This document shows, piece by piece, positions 1 to 8,464 of a stretch of DNA of 64,000 bases; the first letter of the stretch is position 1, and the number at the start of each line of letters is the position of its first letter. Both the position numbers and the translations under genes were made by a program. The DNA is from Aeromonas popoffii (GTDB lineage Bacteria > Pseudomonadota > Gammaproteobacteria > Enterobacterales > Aeromonadaceae), in the NCBI RefSeq assembly GCF_000820025.1, contig NZ_CDBI01000014.1:186001-250000 (forward strand), written 5' to 3'. The notes below the pieces were generated by a model. That model was not told the DNA's origin and ran no database searches. It saw only the letters and a program-made list of their open reading frames with translations.

Positions 1-336
1 CTCGCCCGCATCGTCCAGCTTGATGCGGAACAGCCAGCCAGCGCCGTAGGGGTCTGAGTTGACCAGCTCCGGGCTGCCTTCCAGCTCTTCGTTGATGGCA
101 ACTATCTCACCGCTCACCGGGCTGTAGATGTCAGAGGCGGCCTTGACCGACTCGGCCACGGCGCAGTCATCACCGGCGCCAATTTGCTTGCCCACTTCCG
201 GCAGGTCGATAAACACCATGTCTCCCAGCAGATCCTGGGCGTGCTCGGTGATACCGACCACGGCCTCGCCGTTGGCTTCAACACGGATCCACTCGTGGGA
301 GGTGGCATATTTCAGTTCGCTCGGGATATGGCTCAT
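1..336 (-). CDS. gcvH: Glycine cleavage system H protein (3' end outside window)
   Basis: Lipoyl carrier of the cytoplasmic glycine cleavage complex; it shuttles the aminomethyl group from the P protein to the T protein and is re-oxidised by the L protein. The visible 112 residues start [19 protein letters not shown] and contain the lipoylation region [12 protein letters not shown], whose Lys (about residue 64) carries the lipoyl arm. The family is about 125-130 residues long, so only the last 15 or so are missing beyond the left edge. It lies 93 bp downstream of gcvT on the same strand, the gcvTHP order, so it is probably co-transcribed with gcvT; gcvP would be expected further left. The ATG at 336 is preceded by an AAGGAAG ribosome-binding site. 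Confidence 0.97.
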   Translation of the reverse strand, partial: MSHIPSELKYATSHEWIRVEANGEAVVGITEHAQDLLGDMVFIDLPEVGKQIGAGDDCAVAESVKAASDIYSPVSGEIVAINEELEGSPELVNSDPYGAGWLFRIKLDDAGE

Positions 337-429
337 TTGTGCTTCCTTCTTATTCACTTGGATCACTTGTACCTGGACCGCGTACAAGGGGTACTGGCGA
401 AGGGCTGCCCCTTCGCCGCAATGGGGTTG

Positions 430-1527
430 TTACACCAGCTTCTGGCCGTTGCGCACGAAAGCGGGCTTGGTGACCTTCACAGTGACCAGCTTCTTGCGGA
501 TCTCTACCTGGGCCTCTTCACCGATATCGCGGGGCACCCGAGCCAGGGCGATGCTGTAGCCCAGGGTCGGCGAGAACGAGCCTGAGGTGATCACACCTTC
601 CCGCTTCTCACCGCTGGCGGTGGTGAAGGTGACCGGCATGCCGGCACGCAGCACCCCCTTCTCTTCCATCACCAGACCAACCTGCTTGGGCTGGGTGCCC
701 GCCGCCTTCTGTGCTTCCAGCACGGCGCGACCAATAAATTGGCGGGAGGCCGGCTCGAAGGCCAGAGTCCAGGCCATGTTGGCGGCGAGTGGGCTGATAC
801 TCTCATCCATGTCCTGGCTGTAGAGGTTCATGCCGGCTTCGAGGCGCAGGGTATCCCGCGCGCCCAGCCCGCAAGGGGCCACGCCGTTGTCCAGCAGCGC
901 CTGCCACAGGTCGCACGCCCGGGATCCCGGCACCACGATTTCGTAACCGTCTTCGCCTGTGTAGCCCGTGGTGGCGATGAAGAGATCCCCTGCCTGCACG
1001 CCGAAGAAGGGTTTCATCCCTTCCACTGCCGCGTTCTGCTCAGGGGTAAACACCTTGGCCGCCTTGGCCTTGGCGTTGGGGCCCTGCACCGCGATCATGG
1101 CGAGTTCGGGACGTTCGGTCACGCTCACGGCAAAATCGATGGCGTGGTGACGGATCCAGGCCAGATCCTTCTCACGGGTAGCCGAGTTCACCACCAGGCG
1201 ATAGAAGGTATCGGTCAGATAGTAGGTAATGAGGTCATCGATGACGCCGCCATCGGGGTTGAGCATGCCACTGTAGAGGGCCTTACCCGGGACTGTGAGT
1301 TTGGCCACGTCATTGGCCAGCAGGTGTTGCAGGAAGGCTTTGACCCGCTCGCCAGTCAAGTCGACTATGGTCATGTGGGAGACGTCGAACATGCCGGCAT
1401 CGGTGCGCACCGCGTGGTGCTCTTCCAGCTGGGAGCCGTAGTTGATGGGCATTTCCCAACCGTGGAAGTCCACCATTTTGGCGCCGGCTTCCAGGTGCTT
1501 GGGATGCAATACTGTAGTCTGGATCAT
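430..1527 (-). CDS. gcvT: Glycine cleavage system T protein (aminomethyltransferase)
   Basis: Releases ammonia from the aminomethyl group held on lipoyl-GcvH and passes the methylene group to tetrahydrofolate. The 365 residues match the family length. The N-terminus has the conserved [21 protein letters not shown] block and the MFDVSHM segment at about residues 46-52; the GCV_T barrel carries [11 protein letters not shown] at about 192-202, and a C-terminal domain follows. The ATG at 1527 has an AAGGA site 9 bases upstream. It is the first gene of the gcvTH(P) operon. Its leader is long (about 155 nt from a TATAAT -10 box at 1690-1695), and I found no canonical glycine-riboswitch core in it. 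Confidence 0.97.
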   Translation of the reverse strand: MIQTTVLHPKHLEAGAKMVDFHGWEMPINYGSQLEEHHAVRTDAGMFDVSHMTIVDLTGERVKAFLQHLLANDVAKLTVPGKALYSGMLNPDGGVIDDLITYYLTDTFYRLVVNSATREKDLAWIRHHAIDFAVSVTERPELAMIAVQGPNAKAKAAKVFTPEQNAAVEGMKPFFGVQAGDLFIATTGYTGEDGYEIVVPGSRACDLWQALLDNGVAPCGLGARDTLRLEAGMNLYSQDMDESISPLAANMAWTLAFEPASRQFIGRAVLEAQKAAGTQPKQVGLVMEEKGVLRAGMPVTFTTASGEKREGVITSGSFSPTLGYSIALARVPRDIGEEAQVEIRKKLVTVKVTKPAFVRNGQKLV

Positions 1528-1689
1528 CGCTGTGTTTCCTTAAGCGTTCGCGACAACACTCGCAATCCGCCCTCCCCTGACAGCCAACAGAACATGCCAT
1601 CGTCTGTGCAACAGAAAAAGAGAAGAGACGGTCGGAGTCTGTGCTCGTTCCAGCCCCGCAGGGCAAGAGTGATTCCTTGAACGCAGCGG

Positions 1690-1695
1690 ATTATA
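1690..1695 (-). promoter_or_regulatory. Candidate -10 box for gcvTH(P)
   Basis: The minus strand reads TATAAT exactly. No good -35 hexamer lies 17 bases upstream, which would fit an activator-dependent promoter. This places the start of the gcvT mRNA near 1683 and implies a leader of about 155 nt. Confidence 0.45.
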
Positions 1696-1870
1696 TGACA
1701 AGCGGGCGAGCGGGCCGCTCAAAAAAAACTAATCCACTGCCAGTAAACAGACCCCAGACACTAAGGTAAAAACAGTGATAAAAACAGTAAAAAAGCGACT
1801 CACACGAGATTAAATTTTGATTTTTACCGTTTCGTCACAATTTACAGAAAAACGTTTCGCCCGCCACCCA

Positions 1871-1906
1871 GATTAAAGGCTGATGCCCAAAATAGGTCAT
1901 CAGCCT
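1871..1906 (-). terminator. Terminator-like hairpin after ubiI
   Basis: On the minus strand AGGCTGATG (1906-1898) pairs with CATCAGCCT (1885-1877) across a 12-base loop and is followed by TTTAATC. It sits about 40 bp past the ubiI stop codon. The U-tract is short, so efficiency is uncertain. Confidence 0.5.
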
Positions 1907-1944
1907 CGTCAGATTAGTTTTGTTGTAAAAAAACCTGAGTAGTA

Positions 1945-3183
1945 TTAGATTTTTTCACCCTTGGCCAGGATGGGCAGTTCGCCATCTAGCCCCATGGCAG
2001 CCCGGATCACCCCTTGTTTGAGCGGCGCCAGTGCGTCGAAAGCACACAATCCCACCCCGCGCACCAGCTTCTTGAGGGGGTTGGCCCCGCTGAACAGCCG
2101 CTTGAGCCCTTCCATCGCCGCCAGCATGCGGGCCGCCTCGCTCTTGCGCCAGCGCTCGTAGCTGCGCAGGTTGGCCAGCAGGCCTATATCCCCACCGACA
2201 CGATGAGTGTGCACAATCTGCTCCGCCAGCGCTGCCGCATCCAGCAGGCCCAGGTTGACCCCCTGCCCCGCCAGCGGATGTATGGTGTGAGCCGCATCCC
2301 CCACCAGCACCAACCGCTCGCGAGCGAAATCGCGGGCATAGCGGGCGGTGAGCGGGATGGCACTGCGCGCCCCTTCCACCTTGCACAACCCCAGCCGGCC
2401 ATCGAAGGCGGTGGTGAGCTGGCGATTGAACTGTTCATCATCGCAGGCACACAGCGCCTCGGCCCGCGTGGCGGGCACAGACCAGACGATGGAGCAGAGA
2501 TCGGGTTGCCACAGGGGCAGGAAGGCGAGTGGACCATCGGGGGTGAAGATCTGGCGGGCCACCGCCTCGTGGGGCTCGGCACAGCGCACCGTCACCACCA
2601 GGGCGTGATGACCGTAATCCCAGCTGGTGAGCGGAATATCCGCCTGCCGGCGCACCCAGGAGTGGGCGCCATCGGCGGCCACCACCAACTTGGCCGACAG
2701 GGCGCGGCCATCGTCCAGCAGCAGGAGCGAACCCGCCTCACCACTTTGCAGGCTGGCGGCTCGGGCTGGGCTCAGCAGACTGATGTTGCTCGCCCCCCCG
2801 TTACTGTCATCGAGAATCGCCTCCAGCAACGCCAGCTGAATGACCCGATTCTCGACGATGTGACCGAGCGCCGCCTGGCGCAGACCGGCGGCATCAAAGC
2901 CAATCTGGCCGAAGCTGTCTTGCTCCCACACCTGCATCTTCTCGTAGGGCTGCAGGCGGCGCGACTCGATCCCGGCCCAGGCGCCAACCTGCTGCAAGAT
3001 GCGCTGACTGGCCAGACTCAAGGCACTGACCCGGTTGTCCGGCGCGTCACCAAGCGCAGGATCGGGCAACTGCCCCTCCACGATGGCGATCTTGAGGCCA
3101 CTCTGCTTGAGTGCGGCGGCGAGCCCAAGGCCCACCATGCCACCTCCCACAATCACCACATCCACGTTTTGCATCTGCATCAT
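1945..3183 (-). CDS. ubiI: FAD-dependent 2-octaprenylphenol hydroxylase UbiI (VisC)
   Basis: Aerobic ubiquinone biosynthesis: C5 hydroxylation of octaprenylphenol by a flavoprotein monooxygenase that works with the Ubi complex at the inner membrane. The 412 residues show the N-terminal FAD dinucleotide fold VVIVGGGMVGLGLA (about 9-22), the DG motif VVAADGAHSWVRR (about 168-180) and the FAD-ribityl motif VGDAAHTIHPLAGQGVNLG (about 296-314). An AGGAA site precedes the ATG at 3183. It lies directly downstream of ubiH, the enterobacterial ubiH-visC order. UbiF/UbiM-type paralogues are the alternative, but synteny with ubiH, gcvT and ygfB favours UbiI. Confidence 0.92.
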   Translation of the reverse strand: MMQMQNVDVVIVGGGMVGLGLAAALKQSGLKIAIVEGQLPDPALGDAPDNRVSALSLASQRILQQVGAWAGIESRRLQPYEKMQVWEQDSFGQIGFDAAGLRQAALGHIVENRVIQLALLEAILDDSNGGASNISLLSPARAASLQSGEAGSLLLLDDGRALSAKLVVAADGAHSWVRRQADIPLTSWDYGHHALVVTVRCAEPHEAVARQIFTPDGPLAFLPLWQPDLCSIVWSVPATRAEALCACDDEQFNRQLTTAFDGRLGLCKVEGARSAIPLTARYARDFARERLVLVGDAAHTIHPLAGQGVNLGLLDAAALAEQIVHTHRVGGDIGLLANLRSYERWRKSEAARMLAAMEGLKRLFSGANPLKKLVRGVGLCAFDALAPLKQGVIRAAMGLDGELPILAKGEKI

Positions 3184-3277
3184 CTGTTCCTTTCGTGGCT
3201 GACCGTCGGGTCAGCAGGGGACGCCCGTTGGCATCAGCCCTTTCAATTCGCGTTTGACCGCTGCAGGGCGACGCACC

Positions 3278-4504
3278 TCATTTACTACGGCACACGTCAG
3301 CCACAAACCCCAGGGTACGGGAGGCCAGCGGCGCCTTGAGGCAAGCCAGCCGCCCCATCAGGGAGAGCGCCAGGTTGCGGCCCACCACCAACGGAGCGTG
3401 GCCATTGGAGAAGAGCTGGGCCAGCGAGGAGGTGAGCCAGATGGTGCGGGCCTGATCCTCCTTGCGCCGCTGCCAGTAACCGTTGAGCACAGCAAAGCTG
3501 CCGATGTCCTCCCCCACCGCGAGCGCGCCAGCAACCGCCTGGGCAAGCAGGTCAAGATCGCGCATGCCGAGGTTGAAGCCTTGCCCTGCGATGGGGTGCA
3601 GCAGGTGAGCGGCATTGCCCACCAGCACGGTGCGCTGAGCCAACGGATAGTCGGTGGCCGTCTGCACCAGCGGATAGACGTGACGCTGGCCGCATCGCTC
3701 GAAACGGCCGAGCCGCCAGCCAAACGCCTGCTGCAACCGGGCAAGAAAGGCGGTGTCATCCAGTCCCATCAGGTCATCCGTCTGATCCCGCCCGACGCTC
3801 CACACCAGGGAGGAGAGCCCATCCTGCATCGGTAGCAAAGCCAGCGGCCCCCCTTGGGTGAAGCGTTCGAACGCCCGCCCGGCGGGATCCTCGGCGGTCT
3901 TGACCGTGGCGATGATGGCACTTTGCTCAAAGTCGTGACGAGTGACCGGCAACTTGAAGTGCTGACGCACGAAGGAGTGACCGCCATCCGCCGCCACCAG
4001 CAGCCGGGTCTGGTAACGCTCGCCACTGGCCAACACCAGGGTCACGCCCTCCTCAAGCGGTTCAATGGTCGAGAGTTGGGCCGGGCACCGCATATGGATG
4101 TGAGGACAGGTCGCCATTCCCTGTTGCAGTGTGATGCCGGCCGCTGACAGCTCGATCACCTGGCCGAGCGCAGGCAGACCATATTCCGCCGCCGACAACC
4201 TGGCCTGGCCACAATGGCCCCGATCCGAGACATGGATCTGGGTGATGGGGGTGCAGTGGGGGGCGAAGCGAGGCCAGAGGCCGTGACGGGCCAGCGCATC
4301 ACAGGTGCCCGCAGAGAGCGCGATGGCGCGGGCATCGAAGCCGGGATGGGCATTGAGCTCGGGAGCGCTCGCCTCCAGCAGCAGGATCTGCAGGGGCTCG
4401 CCGTCGGCACCTCGCAACGCGGCAAGAGAGAGCGCCAGCACGGCGCCACTCATTCCACCGCCGACGATAGCCACGTCGACATGAACCAGATCAGATTGAG
4501 ACAT
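3278..4504 (-). CDS. ubiH: 2-octaprenyl-6-methoxyphenol 4-hydroxylase UbiH
   Basis: FAD-dependent C1 hydroxylase of aerobic ubiquinone synthesis, same superfamily as the adjacent UbiI. The 408 residues contain VAIVGGGMSGAVLALS (FAD Rossmann motif, about 10-25), LVAADGGHSFVRQ (DG motif, about 168-180) and VGNAAHLLHPIAGQGFNLG (about 295-313). Asn replaces the usual Asp in the GDAAH motif, a substitution I recall as typical of UbiH. It lies 94 bp upstream of ubiI on the same strand. In enterics pepP sits between ygfB and ubiH; here only about 200 bp separate them. A hairpin after ygfB suggests that ubiHI has its own promoter. Confidence 0.92.
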   Translation of the reverse strand: MSQSDLVHVDVAIVGGGMSGAVLALSLAALRGADGEPLQILLLEASAPELNAHPGFDARAIALSAGTCDALARHGLWPRFAPHCTPITQIHVSDRGHCGQARLSAAEYGLPALGQVIELSAAGITLQQGMATCPHIHMRCPAQLSTIEPLEEGVTLVLASGERYQTRLLVAADGGHSFVRQHFKLPVTRHDFEQSAIIATVKTAEDPAGRAFERFTQGGPLALLPMQDGLSSLVWSVGRDQTDDLMGLDDTAFLARLQQAFGWRLGRFERCGQRHVYPLVQTATDYPLAQRTVLVGNAAHLLHPIAGQGFNLGMRDLDLLAQAVAGALAVGEDIGSFAVLNGYWQRRKEDQARTIWLTSSLAQLFSNGHAPLVVGRNLALSLMGRLACLKAPLASRTLGFVADVCRSK

Positions 4505-4642
4505 GAGATGAGAGGAAGAAGCTGGAAACGTGGCCCCATGCTATCACAAAGCGGGGGGCCGGGATGCGAAGCCACGGGCAAAAAACGGCGTCACGACCAT
4601 GATCTGGTTGAAAAAATGCTGAACGGGTTCCCCCATCAGGCC

Positions 4643-4674
4643 GGATAAAATCAGAGCGCCACCAGGGCGCTCTG
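4643..4674 (-). terminator. Terminator-like hairpin after ygfB
   Basis: Minus-strand AGAGCGCC (4673-4666) and GGCGCTCT (4660-4653) form a perfect 8-bp stem with a 5-base loop, followed by GATTTTAT. It lies 35 bp after the ygfB stop and separates ygfB from ubiHI. Confidence 0.6.
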
Positions 4675-4707
4675 CGTTGTTTTATGCTGTTTCTGTCGCA
4701 AGGGCCA

Positions 4708-5277
4708 TCAGTGCAAGGTCGGCGGCGCGATCGGGGTATCGGGACGCTTGCCAAACTCCTCGAAGGTCATCATGACCCCCAGCCGTACATGCTCGTAGAG
4801 CACCAGGAAGGAGGCTTCGTTTTCGTCATCTTCCTGATCGAACTCGGCAGAGACCTGGGTGATGCTGGCGATGTCCTGGATCATCTCCTGCAACTCTTCG
4901 GACGCCCTGGAAAGCTCCTGCTGCACCACGCCAAACCCGGCCAGAAATGCCTGTGACCAGTCCACCAGCGAGTCGATGCGCTCATCGAGCGGCGCCTCAT
5001 CGCTTGGCAGCAGCAGCTCGACGCCCTTCTGGGCCATCAGGCTCTCGACTATCTCGTGATAGAGATCTGTCATCACCTGGCGCACCGGGGCCGGCAAGCC
5101 GAAACCGTCGTTAACCAGATCGTTGAAGGGCGGCAGCCAGCTCTTGTCATCCAGTGCCACGCCACCGCAGACGAGACCGCAGATCACGCCATGGGCCTCC
5201 ACCGCCGTTGCCATCAGCTCATGCTGTTCCATCAGGTCGGCCACGGCCGTGTATTTCAGGGGGTTCGTTTTGCTCAT
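4708..5277 (-). CDS. ygfB: UPF0149 family protein YgfB
   Basis: Small acidic cytoplasmic protein of the YgfB/YecA (UPF0149) family, 189 residues. The family is all-helical and its biochemical role is unsettled. Typical features are ATAVEAHGVICGLVCGG near residues 22-38, WSQAFLAGFGVV near 97-108 and an acidic FDQEDDENEASF segment near 146-157. I start it at the ATG at 5277; an in-frame TTG at 5292 is less likely. Its divergent position opposite zapA and 6S RNA matches the enterobacterial arrangement and supports the name. Confidence 0.88.
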   Translation of the reverse strand: MSKTNPLKYTAVADLMEQHELMATAVEAHGVICGLVCGGVALDDKSWLPPFNDLVNDGFGLPAPVRQVMTDLYHEIVESLMAQKGVELLLPSDEAPLDERIDSLVDWSQAFLAGFGVVQQELSRASEELQEMIQDIASITQVSAEFDQEDDENEASFLVLYEHVRLGVMMTFEEFGKRPDTPIAPPTLH

Positions 5278-5450
5278 CGAAGATCCGCTCAAAGTTCAGG
5301 CAAATATGCAAAATTAATGGTCAGGATCCTAGCATTCTCCCCCTTCCAGAGCCAGCAAGGCCTTGAAACTTCTGCATCTGCGCTATATAGTCCCGCCCAG
5401 TTGTCCACGTGGATAAAGGCGGAAATCAGCACCGCCGTATTGAGGAAGGC

Positions 5451-5783
5451 ATGAGCACAGAGGCCGTAGAAATCGTCATTTTGGGACGTCCCTACAAGGT
5501 ATCCTGTCCCTTGGGACAGCAGGATGCCCTGCGCCAGGCCGCCGACCAGCTGACTGACAAACTCATCGAGCTGCGTCAACGCTCAAAGGTCTCCAGCAAT
5601 GAACAGCTGGCGGTGATGGCCGCGCTCAATTTTTGCCATGAGCTCTGCCTTGAAAAAGAGAAGAATCACCAATACTCTGAGACCATGGACAAGCGGATCA
5701 AGATGCTGCAACGCACCATAGAAGCGGCCTTGATCGAGCACGGACAGTATGGCGAATCCAGCGGCGAGGGCCTGCAGCCCTAA
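5451..5783 (+). CDS. zapA: Cell division protein ZapA
   Basis: Promotes bundling of FtsZ protofilaments at the division ring. The 110-residue product starts MSTEAVEIVILGRPYKVSCP, the N-terminal ZapA beta-hairpin domain, and continues into a long charged helix (about 45-100) that forms the tetrameric coiled coil. The open frame extends upstream, but the ATG at 5451 follows TGAGGAAGG at a suitable distance and gives the family length. It is immediately followed by 6S RNA, as in enterobacteria. Confidence 0.93.
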   Translation: MSTEAVEIVILGRPYKVSCPLGQQDALRQAADQLTDKLIELRQRSKVSSNEQLAVMAALNFCHELCLEKEKNHQYSETMDKRIKMLQRTIEAALIEHGQYGESSGEGLQP

Positions 5784-5800
5784 TCGCGTACCGTTTTAAA

Positions 5801-5983
5801 ATTCCCTGGGATGTTTGTCAGCCGGTTCAAGTCCCCGAGCCGATAATCATACCCACTAGGGGATCGGCCTTCTGGCTATTGCGCATGCTCGGCACGACCG
5901 AGAAGCCTGCGGTCAGATTCGATTCCCGCCTTGAACCTACGGTTCAAGGGCCCAAACCGGCAACGGCATCTCCGGGGTACCAA
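5801..5983 (+). ncRNA. ssrS: 6S RNA
   Basis: About 183 nt whose ends pair (ATTCCCTGGGATG with CATCTCCGGGGTACC) to form the closing stem of 6S RNA, the sigma-70 holoenzyme mimic used in stationary phase. Blocks shared with the E. coli molecule are visible: AGTCCCCGAGCCGATA at 5831-5846, the GCATGCTCGG...CCGAGAAGCCT arm at 5882-5910, and CCTTGAACC...GGTTCAAGGG at 5931-5950. It follows zapA by 17 bp, the conserved synteny. Ends are assigned by similarity and pairing, so allow a few bases of error. Confidence 0.93.
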
Positions 5984-5987
5984 CAGC

Positions 5988-6021
5988 AAAAAGCCCGTCA
6001 TCCAGATGACGGGCTTTTTCT
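5988..6021 (+). terminator. Rho-independent terminator after 6S RNA
   Basis: GCCCGTCATC (5993-6002) pairs with GATGACGGGC (6005-6014) and is followed by TTTTTCTTT; an A-run on the left side extends the stem. It lies directly after the 6S RNA. Confidence 0.85.
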
Positions 6022-6114
6022 TTGCCTGCCGTTTACCAAGGCCCAGCGCGCAGCGCATTCTTGTCTGCTCAGATTCCCCCCGGTCGATGCCCGCGCGGCA
6101 CCGGCTATCGAGCC

Positions 6115-6144
6115 AATAAAAAGCCCGCCGACGAGGGCAGGCTT
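6115..6144 (-). terminator. Rho-independent terminator after emrD
   Basis: On the minus strand AAGCCTGCC and GGCGGGCTT form a stem with one wobble pair, followed by TTTTATT. It lies about 20 bp past the emrD stop. Confidence 0.75.
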
Positions 6145-6164
6145 GTCATTGTGACAGAAGGCGA

Positions 6165-7364
6165 TCAGACGGCCATCTGCTCGTGAGGCGAGCCGTGGTG
6201 GCGCAGCCAGGCAAAGCTCAGGGCCACCAGCAGAACCATGAGCGTCATGATAACCCCCAGGGTCACCTGCCCTTCCATCGGGAAGCAGGCAGCCAGCAGG
6301 GTGACTATCCCCGCCCCCAGGTTCTGCATGCCACCCAGGATCGCGCCGGCTGTTCCCGCCTGTCCCGGGAAGGGCTCGATGGCGCAGGAGGTGGCGGTCG
6401 GATAGAGGATGCCGCTACCGATGAAGTAGACGGCCGCACCGCCCACCAAAGAAGCCGCACTTACCACGCCAAACAAGCCCGGCAGCAGAATGATCAGCGA
6501 CCCCAGCGCCAGGAATACGATGCCCAGGCGCATCAGCTTGCCCTGACTCAGGCGAAAGCTCAGCTTGGCGGAGAGCCAGGCGCCGAACAGGTAGCCGGGC
6601 AGCGGCAACACGAACAGAACGCTCACGGTGCGGGCACTCAGCTTGAGCACATCGCCGAGCAGCACGCCGGCCGCCGCTTCAAACACTGCCAGACCGGCAA
6701 AGGTCGCCATCAGGCAGAGCAGATTACCCTGAAAGCGCGGATTGCCCAGTACGTGGCGGTAGGCGGCGCCGACTCGCAGCGGCTGTTGCCGGGCAGCCTG
6801 CGGCAGGGTTTCACCAAACCAGGCCAGCAGTGCCAGGGTGGTCACGGCACCAAAGCCGAACAGGAACCAGTAACCGGCGCGCCAGTTGAACAGCTCGGTC
6901 AACCAGCCACCCAGTACGGGCGCCAGCAACGGGGAGAAGATCACCCCCATGCTCACCAGGCTGTTGGCCCGGTTCAATTCGGCGCCGCTGTAGCGATCGC
7001 GCATCACGGTACGGCTCATGGCCCCGCCGGCACCCGTCCCCATCCCCTGGATCAGGCTGCCCACCAGCAGCGCGGTGAAGCTCGGGATCAGCTGAATGGT
7101 CAGAGTCCCCACCAGAAATACCATCATGCCGATAAGCAACACCGGACGACGGCCGATGCGATCTGACAGCGGGCCATAGACAAACTGGGAGAGCCCGTAG
7201 GGAATGAGGTAACAGGCCATCACCGCCTGCAACTGGCCGGAGGCCACGTTGAAGTCCCCCGCCATCATAGGAATAGAGGGCACATACAGGGTCTGGGTCA
7301 TCTGGCCCACCGCAACCATCAGGATGGTCAGAAAAAACAGAGGGTAAAAACTGTGCCGATACAT
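6165..7364 (-). CDS. emrD: EmrD-like multidrug efflux MFS transporter
   Basis: Proton-driven drug exporter of the inner membrane, DHA1/Bcr-CflA branch of the major facilitator superfamily. The 399 residues give about 12 hydrophobic segments. The cytoplasmic loop 2-3 signature GPLSDRIGRRPVLLIG is at about 63-78, and the motif C region, important for antiporters, includes FSPLLAPVLGGWL at about 148-160. The start MYRHSFYPLFFLTILMVAVG goes straight into helix 1. The divergent upstream region (7365-7612) is shared with no other start. The exact EmrD assignment is from overall resemblance; a Bcr-type paralogue cannot be excluded. In enterics fau (ygfA) follows 6S RNA; this gene occupies that position on the opposite strand. 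Confidence 0.82.
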   Translation of the reverse strand: MYRHSFYPLFFLTILMVAVGQMTQTLYVPSIPMMAGDFNVASGQLQAVMACYLIPYGLSQFVYGPLSDRIGRRPVLLIGMMVFLVGTLTIQLIPSFTALLVGSLIQGMGTGAGGAMSRTVMRDRYSGAELNRANSLVSMGVIFSPLLAPVLGGWLTELFNWRAGYWFLFGFGAVTTLALLAWFGETLPQAARQQPLRVGAAYRHVLGNPRFQGNLLCLMATFAGLAVFEAAAGVLLGDVLKLSARTVSVLFVLPLPGYLFGAWLSAKLSFRLSQGKLMRLGIVFLALGSLIILLPGLFGVVSAASLVGGAAVYFIGSGILYPTATSCAIEPFPGQAGTAGAILGGMQNLGAGIVTLLAACFPMEGQVTLGVIMTLMVLLVALSFAWLRHHGSPHEQMAV

Positions 7365-7581
7365 ATCTCAGTCCCGAAAATCATCAAAAAGCTGCCGCAT
7401 CCCTGACAGAAACCTGCAGAGGGGATCCAAAAAAAGAGTCAATCAAAGGTGAAAATACAAGGCGGAGAACCCGCACCGGCCGGGAGCAGGGCACTCCCTT
7501 GGCTTGGCGTGATCTTAGTGATTCAGATCACGAAAAACGAACGAATCTTTGTAATCAGCTTTCCCAAGTTTTTCTAATGTA

Positions 7582-7600
7582 ACGGGGCAATTTGCCCCGT
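7582..7600. repeat. Perfect GC-rich hairpin after the GST gene
   Basis: ACGGGGCAA-T-TTGCCCCGT, a 9-bp perfect inverted repeat 13 bp beyond the GST stop codon. There is no T-run on either side, so it may be a weak terminator or an mRNA 3'-end stabiliser. Confidence 0.4.
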
Positions 7601-7612
7601 CAGCAATAAAAA

Positions 7613-8275
7613 TCAACGCGTTACCATCCGCTGTGCCTGCTTGACCAGATCCTCCGGTGTCTCGTTGCGCGGCGGTATAGTAATCCCTTTCTGGCAGGCG
7701 GGTTTCTCTGCCATGCGCACCATCCAGGCTTGCAGATGCGGCAGACCCTCGATGGAGATACCACTCCAGTCATGAATGCGCACCCAGGGCCAGGTGGCGA
7801 TGTCGGCGATGCTGTACTCATCGGCCAGGTATTCATGCTGCGCCAGGTGACTGTCGAGCACCTCGAACAGGCGGCGTCCCTCCTTCTGGTAGCGCTCGAT
7901 GGCGGCCGGAATCTTCTCCGGGAAGTAGCGATAGAAGACATTGGCCTGCCCCATCATGGGGCCCACCCCGCCCATCTGGAACATCAGCCACTGGATGGCT
8001 TGGGAACGACGCTTGGGATCCTGCGGCAGCAACTTGCCCGCCTTCTCAGCCAGATAGAGCAGGATGGCGCCGGACTCGAACACGGCGAAGTCACCGTTAT
8101 CCCGATCGACGATGGCCGGGATCCGTCCGTTGGGGTTGATGGCCAGAAACTCGGGCTTTTTCTGATCCAGCGCCGACAAATCCAGCGGGATCACCCGATA
8201 AGGCAGCCCCAACTCTTCGAGGGCAATCGCCACCTTGAAACCATTGGGGGTAGCTGCGGTATAAAAATCAATCAT
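7613..8275 (-). CDS. Glutathione S-transferase-fold disulfide-bond oxidoreductase (YfcG/YghU-like)
   Basis: Cytoplasmic thiol-redox protein of the Nu/YfcG GST class, 220 residues. The N-terminal thioredoxin-like domain starts [20 protein letters not shown]; the TPN motif at about 8-10 replaces the Ser/Cys of other GSTs. The conserved [12 protein letters not shown] (about 46-57, cis-Pro) and [15 protein letters not shown] (about 65-79) bind glutathione. The all-helical C-terminal domain includes [16 protein letters not shown] (about 149-164, N-capping box). I start at 8275 because AAGGAG lies 6 bases upstream; ATGs at 8278 and 8296 are in frame. Physiological substrates are not predictable from sequence. 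Confidence 0.85.
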   Translation of the reverse strand: MIDFYTAATPNGFKVAIALEELGLPYRVIPLDLSALDQKKPEFLAINPNGRIPAIVDRDNGDFAVFESGAILLYLAEKAGKLLPQDPKRRSQAIQWLMFQMGGVGPMMGQANVFYRYFPEKIPAAIERYQKEGRRLFEVLDSHLAQHEYLADEYSIADIATWPWVRIHDWSGISIEGLPHLQAWMVRMAEKPACQKGITIPPRNETPEDLVKQAQRMVTR

Positions 8276-8464
8276 CATGAACTCCTTGTGATCCACACAT
8301 TGGCACAGAGATGGCCACTACTGTGCTTATGCCAGATCGTTAACGACTACGGGGTAGATCCACGCGGACATCTTCCCGTGCTCCGGCATGGCAAAGCGGC
8401 ACAATACGGTCAGTTATGACAAATATTGCACCGCTTTAACAGCCCGATAGCAGGAAAGAAAACG

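Larger units (their letters stand above)
1528..1944. other. Intergenic region: gcvT leader, direct repeats, ubiI terminator
   Basis: 417 bp without a gene. It holds the gcvT leader and -10 box (1528-1695), a 13-base palindrome GAGCGGGCCGCTC just left of an A-run (about 1708-1728), two direct copies of TAAAAACAGT at 1767-1776 and 1779-1788 spaced 12 bp apart, and a hairpin at 1877-1906 that can end ubiI transcription. The repeats lie about 75-95 bp upstream of the gcvT -10 box, where an activator could bind. Confidence 0.5.

Noticed and set aside
739-1680. Long plus-strand frame of 313 codons
   Set aside because: Antisense shadow of gcvT, which has full family length and motifs; high GC keeps the opposite frame open.
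1528-1690. Glycine riboswitch before gcvT
   Set aside because: Expected from other bacteria, but the conserved aptamer core is not present in the leader.
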